Below are positions 1-6,090 of a stretch of 13,472 nt of DNA, piece after piece. The DNA lies in assembly GCA_045546775.1 (NCBI GenBank), contig JAZQDM010000035.1, forward strand, positions 1 to 13,472, in the 5' to 3' direction. Made by a program: the position numbers and the translations under genes. Position 1 is the first letter of the stretch; each line of letters begins with the position of its first letter. Below the pieces are notes generated by a model. That model saw only the letters and a program-made list of their open reading frames with translations. It did no database searches and had not been told where the DNA came from. This stretch comes from RGIG3002 sp045546775. Its GTDB lineage: Bacteria > Bacillota > Clostridia > Lachnospirales > Lachnospiraceae.

Positions 1-563
1 CTCCGTTCTTCTCAAGCCTGGGAGAAAGAAGATACAATACATACAATTTCAAGGATTTATCCTCTGTCTGCCATAATTTCCTTTCGCAGGATGTGGAAAA
101 GGATTTCGTCTATTACTATTTCAAGAATCAATATTGTTGGAATTTCTTTCCCGATGAATCCAGAGAAACTGTCAGAGAAAAATTGAGTGGTTTTGCATTG
201 AAATACCGAACCAAACATCCCGCCAAAAATCTGAAAGTTCCGTTTTGGCCGAAAAAGTTTTTAGAAGGCTTTAATGGCCTGCAATATTACGATCCACGTT
301 TTGGAGAAGCTTTTTACAGCGATTCATTCAATGGTGATGTTGATTACAACGACCTTCTTTCTAAAATCAAATGCAAAACTCTGTTTTTGAAAGCAAATAC
401 AACGATTGGCGAAAATGGTTTACTTCAAGGCGCATTATCTGATGAGGATTTGCAGAAAGTCGATTCCTTGATTGAAAACATGAAAATCCAGCGATTTAAT
501 TGCGGTCACGGGATTCATACAGAAAAGGCAAAACAATTTGTGGAAGCTATTCTTTCAAGTTGA
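1..563 (+). CDS. alpha/beta hydrolase family protein, C-terminal part (5' end outside window)
   Basis: The reading frame is open from the left edge (first full codon at 3) to the TGA at 561-563, so the N-terminal half, including any nucleophile elbow, lies outside the window. About 187 residues are visible. The C-terminal portion looks like an alpha/beta hydrolase: a strand 'CKTLFLKA' that precedes the usual acid region, a variable stretch, then 'CGHGIH', in which a His fits the family's catalytic His, and a terminal helix ending 'FVEAILS'. The middle part is rich in Tyr, Phe and Trp, as expected for a substrate-binding cap. The GTG at 93 lies within the frame and has no clear ribosome binding site, so it is probably not the start. 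Substrate cannot be told. The family call is moderately sure and rests on the C-terminal pattern only. A terminator follows directly. Confidence 0.6.
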   Translation, partial: PFFSSLGERRYNTYNFKDLSSVCHNFLSQDVEKDFVYYYFKNQYCWNFFPDESRETVREKLSGFALKYRTKHPAKNLKVPFWPKKFLEGFNGLQYYDPRFGEAFYSDSFNGDVDYNDLLSKIKCKTLFLKANTTIGENGLLQGALSDEDLQKVDSLIENMKIQRFNCGHGIHTEKAKQFVEAILSS

Positions 564-579
564 CAAATTCCAATTTGTC
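562..579. repeat. short perfect inverted repeat at the end of the hydrolase gene
   Basis: GACAAATT (562-569) and AATTTGTC (572-579) form an 8-bp stem with a 2-nt loop, overlapping the TGA stop codon. It lies just upstream of the main terminator hairpin. It may contribute to 3'-end structure; its role is not known. Confidence 0.5.
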
Positions 580-585
580 GAACTT

Positions 586-613
586 AGCACACCCTTTGGG
601 GTGTGCTGTTTTT
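586..613 (+). terminator. Rho-independent terminator of the alpha/beta hydrolase gene
   Basis: AGCACACCC (586-594) pairs perfectly with GGGTGTGCT (599-607) around a 4-nt loop, followed by GTTTTT. It sits 23 bp after the hydrolase stop codon. The T-run overlaps the left arm of the 62-nt hairpin that starts at 611. Confidence 0.85.
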
Positions 614-672
614 ACTTTATAGGAAAGTCCTTGTCACACTAAAGTGTGACAAGCTCTTTCCTATAAAGTAAA
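611..672. repeat. 62-nt near-perfect long hairpin
   Basis: A 17-bp outer stem (611-627 with 656-672), a 2x2 internal mismatch (TC at 628-629, CT at 654-655), an 11-bp inner stem (630-640 with 643-653) and a 2-nt loop make 28 paired positions in 62 nt. It is AT-rich outside; the inner stem arm is CTTGTCACACT. There is no open reading frame and no second copy in this window. It may be a small palindromic mobile element, a structured RNA or an extragenic palindrome. The structure is certain from sequence; the role is unknown. Confidence 0.75.
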
Positions 673-680
673 GACGCTCC

Positions 681-760
681 GCGAGGATGCGCACTCGCGC
701 GTTCAAGGAAGATGTCGCTGACGCGACCGCGCTCGGCGCGAGAGTCCGCAAGCGGACTCT
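681..760. repeat. GC-rich multi-hairpin repeat, copy A
   Basis: Four small hairpins follow one another: GCGAG/CTCGC (681-685, 694-698), GTCGC/GCGAC (714-718, 723-727), CGCGC/GCGCG (728-732, 736-740) and AGAGTCCGC/GCGGACTCT (741-749, 752-760). The last three are directly adjacent. The 3' part from 712 to 760 aligns with 3928-3974 (copy B), so it is a repeated element rather than a gene. It is much more GC-rich than the sequence around it. It ends at a T-rich stretch and may act as a terminator or an extragenic repeat. Confidence 0.7.
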
Positions 761-824
761 TTGTTCTATAGAACCATTATGGGGGTATAGGACAAAACGT
801 GTAACTAAATGTAACCAAGACGAA

Positions 825-855
825 AAAGAAAAAACCCTTGAAAATCAAGGGTTTT
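825..855 (-). terminator. Rho-independent terminator of the tRNA-Val/tRNA-Met unit
   Basis: Reading the minus strand, an 11-bp perfect stem (845-855 with 831-841) with a 3-nt loop ends in a T-rich tail (complement of the A-rich 825-834). It begins 7 nt past the 3' end of tRNA-Met. Confidence 0.85.
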
Positions 856-861
856 GGTTAG

Positions 862-935
862 TAGCGAGAGGGGGATTCGAACCCTCGACACCACGGGTAT
901 GAACCGTGTGCTCTAGCCAACTGAGCTATCTCGCC
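862..935 (-). tRNA. tRNA-Met (CAT), elongator type
   Basis: The reverse complement folds as a full cloverleaf of 74 nt. The acceptor stem is GGCGAGA with TCTCGCT (first pair G-U), discriminator A; the D arm carries AGCTC...GAGC, the T loop TTCGAAT. The anticodon loop is TTCATAC within CACGG/CCGTG, anticodon CAT at 899-901. The paired first position and the anticodon stem lacking three G-C pairs argue against initiator tRNA; the loop sequence is unlike the Ile2 (lysidine) type. No CCA is encoded. It is cotranscribed behind tRNA-Val. Confidence 0.9.
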
Positions 936-944
936 AGATATATA

Positions 945-1017
945 TGGGACCTACAGGGCTCGAACCTGTGACCCTCTGCTTGTAAGGCAGATGCTCTCCC
1001 AGCTGAGCTAAGATCCC
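945..1017 (-). tRNA. tRNA-Val (TAC)
   Basis: The reverse complement gives a 73-nt cloverleaf: acceptor GGGATCT with AGGTCCC, discriminator A, D arm GCTC...GAGC, anticodon loop CTTACAA between TCTGC and GCAGA (anticodon TAC, complement at 982-984), and T loop TTCGAGC. CCA is not encoded. It is the first gene of a two-tRNA minus-strand unit; 9 nt separate it from tRNA-Met. Confidence 0.92.
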
Positions 1018-1053
1018 ATAGTCTGTATCGGTGTGTTCCCAACCGACTTGCCT

Positions 1054-1083
1054 AGTATACTATTGATTAGCATAGTTTGTCAA
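1054..1083 (-). promoter_or_regulatory. promoter of the tRNA-Val/tRNA-Met unit
   Basis: On the minus strand, TTGACA (1083-1078), an 18-nt spacer and TATACT (1059-1054) form a near-consensus housekeeping sigma promoter. The -10 lies about 37 nt upstream of the mature 5' end of tRNA-Val, leaving a short leader to be removed by RNase P. Confidence 0.85.
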
Positions 1084-1094
1084 CACTTTTTTTG

Positions 1095-1123
1095 AAAAAA
1101 ATTGTATAAATTTTTTATACAAT
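1095..1123 (-). terminator. terminator of the small membrane protein gene
   Basis: ATTGTATAAA (1101-1110) and TTTATACAAT (1114-1123) form a 10-bp AT-rich stem with a 3-nt loop. Read on the minus strand it is followed by a T-run (complement of 1095-1101). It overlaps the stop codon of the small membrane protein gene, and insulates the tRNA promoter downstream. Confidence 0.65.
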
Positions 1124-1351
1124 AATCAAGTATACAGAGACGGCGAAACCGATAAATAAAAGAATGGAAATTCCAAAATAAATGTAAGAACTCTTTTTCT
1201 TTGCTTTTGCCTTATCCACGCCATATATGAGGCTGATAATACCAAATAACAGGGCACCAAAGATGACTACCATAAGGGCAAATGCCAGCACAGCCATCAA
1301 AGCAAAAAAGAGAAACAAAAAAAACATAATAATCAATGAAACAAATCCCAT
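1115..1351 (-). CDS. small hydrophobic membrane protein, 78 aa, unknown function
   Basis: Not recognised as a named family. The protein is almost wholly hydrophobic: a long N-terminal stretch (about residues 3-45, enough for two membrane passes) rich in Leu, Phe, Met and Ala, a short basic cytoplasmic-type loop 'DKAKAKKKSS' (about 47-56), then a third hydrophobic segment to the C-terminus. The longer frame from 1366 is rejected because its first codons overlap the ribosome binding site GGAGGGA (1364-1358), which is correctly spaced 6 nt before ATG at 1351. The gene has its own promoter and terminator and is divergent from the padR operon, so it may be under the same PadR repressor. That last point is inference. 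Confidence 0.7.
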   Translation of the reverse strand: MGFVSLIIMFFLFLFFALMAVLAFALMVVIFGALLFGIISLIYGVDKAKAKKKSSYIYFGISILLFIGFAVSVYLIIV

Positions 1352-1371
1352 AATACATCCCTCCATATTCT

Positions 1372-1400
1372 TTTATACAATAAATATGCTAAAATTGCAA
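1372..1400 (-). promoter_or_regulatory. promoter of the small membrane protein gene
   Basis: On the minus strand: TTGCAA (1400-1395), a 17-nt spacer and TATAAA (1377-1372), about 20 nt before the start codon at 1351. It stands back to back with the padR promoter. Confidence 0.6.
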
Positions 1401-1417
1401 ATTTTTATAGTTGAGTA

Positions 1418-1447
1418 TTGACAATAGTGTGTAACACACAGTATAAT
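1418..1447 (+). promoter_or_regulatory. padR operon promoter with operator-like palindrome in the spacer
   Basis: TTGACA (1418-1423), an 18-nt spacer and TATAAT (1442-1447) are exact consensus hexamers. The spacer contains the 13-bp palindrome GTGTGTAACACAC (1427-1439). PadR-family repressors typically bind short palindromes overlapping their own promoters, so this is a good candidate autoregulatory operator. The site is seen; the binding is inferred. Confidence 0.8.
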
Positions 1448-1523
1448 GCAATAAACAATAAAGTGTGACAGAACAATCAATATTGGAAACACAGGATTAG
1501 TAAAGCAAAAAGGAGGGAGCGCT

Positions 1524-1865
1524 TTGGAAAAAGATTTGTTGGAAAGTCTCGTGTCGGAGCTTCGTAGAGGCACTTTGATTTTGTGTGTGCTCAGTCAGTT
1601 AGAGCAGTCCAGATACGGGTATGCACTTGTGCAACAGATGGAAGAAAAGGGCATTTTCATTGACCCAAATACATTGTATCCGCTTCTTAGAAGATTGGAA
1701 AAACAAGGACTTTTGTGCAGCGAGTGGGACACGAGCGAGGCGAAACCGCGCAAGTATTACAAGAGGACGGTTTTTGGAGACCAAATTTATGAAACGCTTG
1801 TGGCGCAGTGGAAGGAAATGTCAACTGGAATAGGGAAATTAATTGGAGGGACGATAGATGAATGA
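1524..1865 (+). CDS. PadR family transcriptional regulator
   Basis: This 113-residue protein has the usual compact PadR form: a winged helix-turn-helix with 'RYGYAL' (30-35), 'LYPLLRRLEKQGLL' (51-64) and the beta-wing 'RKYYKRTVFG' (76-85). It is expected to be a dimeric repressor, often responding to small molecules or to membrane stress. The start is TTG at 1524, set by AGGAGG at 1511-1516 with 7-nt spacing; no ATG fits. It overlaps the next gene by 8 nt, so the two are translationally coupled. The consensus promoter at 1418-1447 has a palindrome suited to self-repression. PadR genes paired with a HAAS-domain membrane protein are a common Firmicutes arrangement. The effector is unknown. Confidence 0.9.
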   Translation: MEKDLLESLVSELRRGTLILCVLSQLEQSRYGYALVQQMEEKGIFIDPNTLYPLLRRLEKQGLLCSEWDTSEAKPRKYYKRTVFGDQIYETLVAQWKEMSTGIGKLIGGTIDE

Positions 1866-2931
1866 AAAAGATTTGATGGAACGATACATATATGATGTGG
1901 TGCGACGTGTGCCGCAAAATACAAGAGAAGAAATAAAACTGGAACTGCAATCTCTCATTGAGGATATGTGTGCGGAAGAGCAATTGTCCATGGAAGAAGT
2001 GTTGCAGAAGTTAGGCGACCCGGCCAAAATGGCAAAACGTTATCGGGAACAGGAAAGTTATGTGATTGGTCCGGATTATTATGACAATTATATTTGGGTA
2101 TGCAAAATTGTGTTGTTGAGTGTTTTGATTGCCAGTGCTCTTTCCGCATTTGGCCAAGCTGTTGTGGCAGGCGTGACGCAGGAGAGCGGAATTGTCGGCG
2201 GAATCGCCCTGGCAATTGCAGAGTTTTTAGGCGAATTTTTGGCGACAGCAATCAGCAGTATTTTTGGAGGGATTGGTGCGGTTACTATCATTTTTGCAGT
2301 GATGGAGCATCAAAAAGTGAAGTTTAATATTATGCCGGACAAAAACTGGTCGGTAGATGATTTGTCAAAAAATGTTGCCACAGTGAACTCATGGACACCG
2401 GCATTGCTTCCGAAAGTACCGGACAAAAGAGCGGTAATCAGTCGTGGCGGCTGTATGGTTTCCATCGTGTTTACCATTGTGTTTGCGACGCTTCTTGCGT
2501 TTGCACCGGAAGTGTTCAGTTCATTTCGGTTTTCGGATGGAAAGATCATGAACGCAGCCTGTCTTTTTAATCTGGAAAAATGGGGCTTGATTTTGCCGGT
2601 ATTTTTAGTTGCGTTGGCTGTTAATCTTGTAGATCAAATTGTACGCCTTGTTACAGGCTATTATTGCAAAGTGGTAATGGTAAGCAACATTATATGCAAT
2701 ACGATTCAAATGGTATGTGCTGTTACTTTAATAAAGTTTATGCCGCTTTTTAATCCGAATTATGAAAAGCAGGTGGAAGAAGTGTTTGGGAATATTTCTT
2801 TCTCAAAAGGGGATATTTTTTATTACTGGGGCACACCGTGGGTCGGAAATATTATTTTGCTGTTTATTCTTTTGTTTACGATAGGAGAAATGATTGAGAC
2901 GGTTTATAAAACGGTGAAATACGCGAAGTAG
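1858..2931 (+). CDS. HAAS-domain (DUF1700-like) multipass membrane protein
   Basis: The 357-residue protein has a soluble helical N-terminus (about 1-65) with 'ERYIYDVVRRVP', a run of charged helix and 'EEVLQKLGDPAKMAKRY', which is the pattern of the HAAS/DUF1700 domain commonly found next to PadR regulators. About six hydrophobic segments follow (near 81-103, 113-148 probably two, 199-218, 243-262, 271-298, 329-345), so it is an integral membrane protein. A soluble loop (about 150-197) separates the halves. The start ATG at 1858 follows GGAGGG at 1844-1849 and overlaps the padR stop codon. It is likely the main target of PadR control and may sense or answer envelope stress. The biochemical role is not known. 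Confidence 0.8.
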   Translation: MNEKDLMERYIYDVVRRVPQNTREEIKLELQSLIEDMCAEEQLSMEEVLQKLGDPAKMAKRYREQESYVIGPDYYDNYIWVCKIVLLSVLIASALSAFGQAVVAGVTQESGIVGGIALAIAEFLGEFLATAISSIFGGIGAVTIIFAVMEHQKVKFNIMPDKNWSVDDLSKNVATVNSWTPALLPKVPDKRAVISRGGCMVSIVFTIVFATLLAFAPEVFSSFRFSDGKIMNAACLFNLEKWGLILPVFLVALAVNLVDQIVRLVTGYYCKVVMVSNIICNTIQMVCAVTLIKFMPLFNPNYEKQVEEVFGNISFSKGDIFYYWGTPWVGNIILLFILLFTIGEMIETVYKTVKYAK

Positions 2932-2947
2932 AAAAAGAACAGGACAT

Positions 2948-2976
2948 TTGCGGGACAAGGCGGATTGTGATATAAT
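2948..2976 (+). promoter_or_regulatory. ispF: ispF promoter
   Basis: TTGCGG (2948-2953), a 17-nt spacer and TATAAT (2971-2976) lie 37 nt before the ispF start codon. It gives ispF a transcript independent of the padR operon upstream. Confidence 0.65.
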
Positions 2977-3013
2977 TTCTTCGCAAAATAGTGTAAAGAA
3001 AAGAGGATGAGTT

Positions 3014-3559
3014 ATGCGAATTGGAATGGGATATGATGTACACAAATTGGTTGAAAATAGAAAGCTGATTATTGGCGGTGTGGAAATACCGTATGAAAAA
3101 GGCTTACTGGGACATTCTGACGCAGATGTGCTGTTGCATGCGATTATGGATGCACTTCTTGGGGCGGCGGCATTAGGAGATATCGGGAAACATTTTCCGG
3201 ATACGGATGAGCGTTACAAAGGTGCTTCTTCCATGAAACTGCTGGAGCATGTGGGCAAATTGCTTACGGAAAATTTGTTTTTAATTGAAAACATCGATGC
3301 CACCATTATTGCGCAGGCACCGAAGATGCGTCCGCACATTGATACAATGCGGGAAAACATTGCACGGGCGCTGGAAATCGATATTTCCCAAGTGAACGTA
3401 AAGGCAACGACGGAAGAAGGCTTAGGCTTTACCGGAAGCGGAGAAGGCATTTCCTCTCAGGCAATCTGCATGCTGACTACGCCGATGAATTTGTATGATG
3501 CGGATGTGACGGAGGCAAGAAACTGCGAAGGGTGTAGCGGATGTAAGGCACAACAGTAG
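3014..3559 (+). CDS. ispF: 2-C-methyl-D-erythritol 2,4-cyclodiphosphate synthase with Cys-rich tail
   Basis: This enzyme of the MEP isoprenoid pathway turns CDP-methylerythritol 2-phosphate into the cyclic diphosphate, releasing CMP. The diagnostic N-terminus 'GMGYDVH' (4-10) supplies metal ligands D8 and H10; 'GHSDADVLLHA' (33-43) supplies the third ligand H42 and the active-site HSD loop; 'GDIGKHFPDTD' (55-65) and 'KATTEEGLGFTGSGEG' near the C-terminus are also family signatures. The enzyme is a cytosolic trimer. Typical IspF proteins have about 157 residues; this one has 181, with an extra tail ending 'CEGCSGCKAQQ' (Cys 171, 174, 177). The start ATG is preceded by AGAGGA. ispD, often adjacent, is not in the window. 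Confidence 0.96.
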   Translation: MRIGMGYDVHKLVENRKLIIGGVEIPYEKGLLGHSDADVLLHAIMDALLGAAALGDIGKHFPDTDERYKGASSMKLLEHVGKLLTENLFLIENIDATIIAQAPKMRPHIDTMRENIARALEIDISQVNVKATTEEGLGFTGSGEGISSQAICMLTTPMNLYDADVTEARNCEGCSGCKAQQ

Positions 3560-3562
3560 TGA

Positions 3563-3593
3563 CTTTTGCATTTTACGCGCATTCCGGCAAAAG
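3563..3593 (+). terminator. possible weak terminator hairpin after ispF
   Basis: CTTTTGC (3563-3569) and GCAAAAG (3587-3593) form a 7-bp stem with a long 17-nt loop just after the ispF stop codon, followed by only a short T-rich stretch. It is weak, and the T-box promoter starts immediately after it. Confidence 0.3.
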
Positions 3594-3598
3594 ATTTC

Positions 3599-3627
3599 TT
3601 GACAAATATGGATTTGTTGCATATTCT
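3599..3627 (+). promoter_or_regulatory. promoter of the cysE-cysS T-box operon
   Basis: TTGACA (3599-3604), a 17-nt spacer and TATTCT (3622-3627) form a strong promoter. The predicted transcript starts near 3634, shortly before the T-box stem I. Confidence 0.8.
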
Positions 3628-3639
3628 AAAAGAAGAAAA

Positions 3640-3906
3640 TGAAAAAACAAAAAGCGTTGACCGAAAAGAGTACATTTTTGGAAGATAACAGAGAGGGACT
3701 GTCACCGGCTGAAAGCAGACCTGATTGGAAAAAAATGGAAGTGCGTTCGTGAGCTGATAAGCACAAATACGCCGAAAGGGCGCAGAGTATGCGTATCCGG
3801 TACCGTCCGTTATACGGTTTGAGAGAAAAACAAGTATTGTTTTTAACTAGAGTGGAACCGCGGATTATTTCGTCTCTAAGGAGATGGGATGTCCGCGTTT
3901 TTTTTT
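3640..3906 (+). promoter_or_regulatory. T-box riboswitch, cysteine-specific (specifier UGC)
   Basis: The leader carries the hallmark T-box AGAGTGGAACCGCGG (3849-3863). Stem I runs about 3654-3772 (base GCGT with ACGC) and contains the conserved AGAGAGGGAC region and GGCTGAAAG near its apex. On its 3' side, 'GGAAGTGCGTTCGTGAGC' places TGC (3742-3744) where a specifier codon is expected, matching the cysteine genes downstream. The terminator is CGCGGA (3859-3864) with TCCGCG (3892-3897), an internal stem between, then nine T. Uncharged tRNA-Cys should bind and favour the antiterminator, switching on cysE and cysS when cysteinyl-tRNA is scarce. The fold was drawn by eye. Confidence 0.92.
3859..3906 (+). 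terminator. T-box regulatory terminator
   Basis: The outer stem CGCGGA/TCCGCG encloses an inner stem CGTCTC/GAGATG (3871-3876 and 3881-3886, one G-U pair) and is followed by nine T (3898-3906). The 5' arm is shared with the T-box sequence, so the antiterminator and terminator are mutually exclusive. Confidence 0.85.
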
Positions 3907-3927
3907 GCACTTGCGCACAGCAGAAAC

Positions 3928-3974
3928 ATGTCGCAAGCGACTGCGCAAGGCGCTTGAGTCCGAAAGCGGACTCT
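3928..3974. repeat. GC-rich multi-hairpin repeat, copy B (between T-box and cysE)
   Basis: Three adjacent hairpins, GTCGC/GCGAC (3930-3934, 3937-3941), GCGC/GCGC (3943-3946, 3950-3953) and GAGTCCG/CGGACTC (3956-3962, 3967-3973), match the order and sequence of copy A at 712-760, with base changes in some stems that preserve pairing. Weaker similarity extends upstream to about 3908. The element sits between the T-box terminator and the cysE ribosome binding site, so it is transcribed in the operon leader. Confidence 0.65.
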
Positions 3975-3993
3975 GATGAAATGGAGGACTAAC

Positions 3994-4665
3994 ATGGGAA
4001 TGATAAAAAATATTAAGGAGGAAATCGCCATTGTCAAAGAGCGTGACCCGGCGATTCATTCTTCCTTTGAGGTGTTTTTGTACCCCAGTTTCAAAGTGAT
4101 GTTGCATTACAGATTGGCGCACAAGCTGTACAAAAAAGGACATTACTTTTGGGCAAGATGGGTGTCACAGCGCGCAGTGCGAAAGACCGGAATCGAAATC
4201 CATCCGGGTGCACAAATTGGAAAAGGACTGTTTATTGACCACGGGAATGGTGTTATTATAGGAGAGACGACGATTATCGGCGATAACGTTACGTTGTACC
4301 AGGGAGTTACCCTCGGCGGTACCGGAAAAGAGCACGGAAAGCGTCATCCTACCATTGAAGATAACGTGATGATTAGTGCGGGTGCGAAAGTGCTTGGTTC
4401 TTTTACCATTGGAGCTAATTCCAAAATCGGTGCCGGAAGCGTGGTGCTGGAAGCAGTACCGCCCAATTCTACCGTAGTCGGTGTGCCGGGGCGTGTGGTA
4501 AAACGAAACAACGAGTCGTTGCCGAGAGAAGATTTGTGCCAGGTGGATTTACCGGACCCGGTACAGGAAGATATTGCCTGTTTGCAACGGGCCAATACAG
4601 AGCTTACAAACCGCATGCTTGCTTTGGAAGAGGCCATGCGCATGATGAAAAAGGAAATGTGTTAA
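3994..4665 (+). CDS. cysE: serine O-acetyltransferase
   Basis: CysE acetylates serine with acetyl-CoA, the first step of cysteine synthesis. The 223-residue protein has a short helical N-terminus ('ERDPAIHSS', 16-24), then a left-handed beta-helix of hexapeptide repeats: 'GIEIHPGAQIGKGLFIDHG' (66-84), 'IIGETTIIGDNVTLYQG', 'GGTGKEHGKRHPTI' (108-121), 'NVMISAGAKVLG' and 'VPPNSTVVGVPGRVV'. D82-H83 and H118 fit the family's active-site and substrate residues. The ATG at 3994 is chosen over 3976 because GGAGG (3983-3987) precedes it at proper spacing. The N-terminus is the short type. The last 30 residues are helical and Met/Glu-rich, ending in Cys, the region where CysE proteins often carry feedback determinants. 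It is first in the T-box operon, 15 nt before cysS. Confidence 0.95.
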   Translation: MGMIKNIKEEIAIVKERDPAIHSSFEVFLYPSFKVMLHYRLAHKLYKKGHYFWARWVSQRAVRKTGIEIHPGAQIGKGLFIDHGNGVIIGETTIIGDNVTLYQGVTLGGTGKEHGKRHPTIEDNVMISAGAKVLGSFTIGANSKIGAGSVVLEAVPPNSTVVGVPGRVVKRNNESLPREDLCQVDLPDPVQEDIACLQRANTELTNRMLALEEAMRMMKKEMC

Positions 4666-4680
4666 GAATGGAGGAAAAAC

Positions 4681-6090
4681 ATGAAAATATATAATACATT
4701 GACAAAACAAAAAGAAGAATTTGTACCCATCGAGGAAGGAAAAGTAAGAATGTATGTGTGCGGTCCGACCGTATATAACTACATCCATATCGGAAATGCA
4801 AGACCGATGATTGTGTTTGATACCGTAAGACGTTATATGGAACACAAAGGTTTGGAAGTAAATTACGTATCCAACTTTACGGACGTAGATGACAAAATTA
4901 TTAAAAAAGCGGTGGAAGAAGGAGTGGATTCTTCTGTTATTTCCGAGCGTTTCATCAAAGAATGCAAAAAGGACATGGCAGATATGAACGTGCGTCCGGC
5001 AACAACACATCCGAAGGCTACGGAAGAAATCGACGGTATGCTTGAGATGATTCAGACGTTGATTGACAAAGGGCATGCCTATGTGGGCGCAGACGGTACC
5101 GTATATTTCCGTACAAGAAGCTTTAAAGGCTACGGCAAATTGTCTCACAAAAACATCGATGATTTGCAGGGAGGCAACCGTTCCTTGCTCGTTTCCGGAG
5201 AGGACCAGAAAGAAGATTCTTTGGATTTTGTACTTTGGAAACCGAAAAAAGACGGAGAACCTTATTGGGAGTCACCGTGGTGCAACGGACGTCCCGGCTG
5301 GCACATTGAGTGTTCCGTGATGAGCAAAAAATACTTAGGCGATGAAATTGACATTCATGCAGGTGGGGAAGACTTGGTATTCCCGCACCATGAAAATGAA
5401 ATAGCACAGTCCGAAGCAGCAAACGGAAAAACATTTTCCAAATATTGGATGCACAATGCATTTTTGAATATCGACAATAAGAAGATGTCCAAATCCGCAG
5501 GTAACTTCTTTACGGTAAGAGAAATCAGCGAAAAGTATGACTTGCAGGTAGTGCGTTTCTTTATGCTTTCCGCACATTACAGAAGCCCGCTTAACTTTAG
5601 TGCAGAGCTTATGGAAGCGGCAAAGAACGGCTATGACCGCATTGTGACAAGCGTAAGTAATTTGAATTATTTGATGGAAAATGCCGCAGACCGCGAGATG
5701 AGCGAGGAAGAAAAAGCGTTAGTAAAAACAGCGGAAGGCTTTGTGACAAAATTTGATGAGGCAATGGATGATGACTTTAATACAGCGGATGCCATTGCAG
5801 CAATTTTTGAACTTGTAAAATTTGCGAACCAAAATGCGGATGCAGAAAAATCCGTAGCATTTTTGAAAGCACTTGCAGATGAAATCAAAATGCTTTCTGA
5901 TATTTGCGGTTTGATTGTAGAAAAAGAAGAAGAAATGCTTGACTCTGATATCGAAAAATTGATCGAGGAAAGACAGGCGGCAAGAAAGAACAAAGATTTC
6001 GCCCGTGCGGATGAAATCAGAGACGAACTGTTAGGAAAAGGTATCATCTTGGAAGATACGCGCGAAGGGGTAAAATGGAAAAGAGCTTAA
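4681..6090 (+). CDS. cysS: cysteinyl-tRNA synthetase
   Basis: CysRS charges tRNA-Cys with cysteine using ATP. It is a class I enzyme of normal length (469 aa). The 'HIGN' signature is at 36-39, just after C27, the first zinc ligand; the other ligands fit C211 ('HIECS'), H236 and E240 ('FPHHENE'). 'KMSKS' is at 268-272. The C-terminal helical domain contains 'DDDFNTADAIA', typical of the family, and ends with an anticodon-binding region ('RADEIRDELLGKGIILEDTREGVKW' pattern, given here in part). Translation starts at ATG after GGAGGA. Control by the cysteine T-box upstream closes a logical loop: uncharged tRNA-Cys turns on its own synthetase. The last 16 nt overlap mrnC. Confidence 0.98.
   Translation: MKIYNTLTKQKEEFVPIEEGKVRMYVCGPTVYNYIHIGNARPMIVFDTVRRYMEHKGLEVNYVSNFTDVDDKIIKKAVEEGVDSSVISERFIKECKKDMADMNVRPATTHPKATEEIDGMLEMIQTLIDKGHAYVGADGTVYFRTRSFKGYGKLSHKNIDDLQGGNRSLLVSGEDQKEDSLDFVLWKPKKDGEPYWESPWCNGRPGWHIECSVMSKKYLGDEIDIHAGGEDLVFPHHENEIAQSEAANGKTFSKYWMHNAFLNIDNKKMSKSAGNFFTVREISEKYDLQVVRFFMLSAHYRSPLNFSAELMEAAKNGYDRIVTSVSNLNYLMENAADREMSEEEKALVKTAEGFVTKFDEAMDDDFNTADAIAAIFELVKFANQNADAEKSVAFLKALADEIKMLSDICGLIVEKEEEMLDSDIEKLIEERQAARKNKDFARADEIRDELLGKGIILEDTREGVKWKRA

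Noticed and set aside
687..902. 71-residue plus-strand frame ending in 'ARGGFEPSTPRV'
   Set aside because: It reads through the repeat copy A, the tRNA terminator and the antisense of tRNA-Met; that ending is the usual false translation of a tRNA T arm.
640..1470. 12-base word TAAAGTGTGACA shared by the 62-nt hairpin (640-651) and the padR leader (1459-1470)
   Set aside because: A shared 12-mer is expected by chance several times in 13 kb; no further similarity around it.
3789..3992. 67-residue frame across the T-box and repeat copy B
   Set aside because: It lies in the riboswitch and a repeat, and ends just before cysE without its own ribosome binding site.
4549..5148. 199-residue minus-strand frame antisense to cysE/cysS
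   Set aside because: It overlaps well supported essential genes, has no recognisable motif and no start signal.
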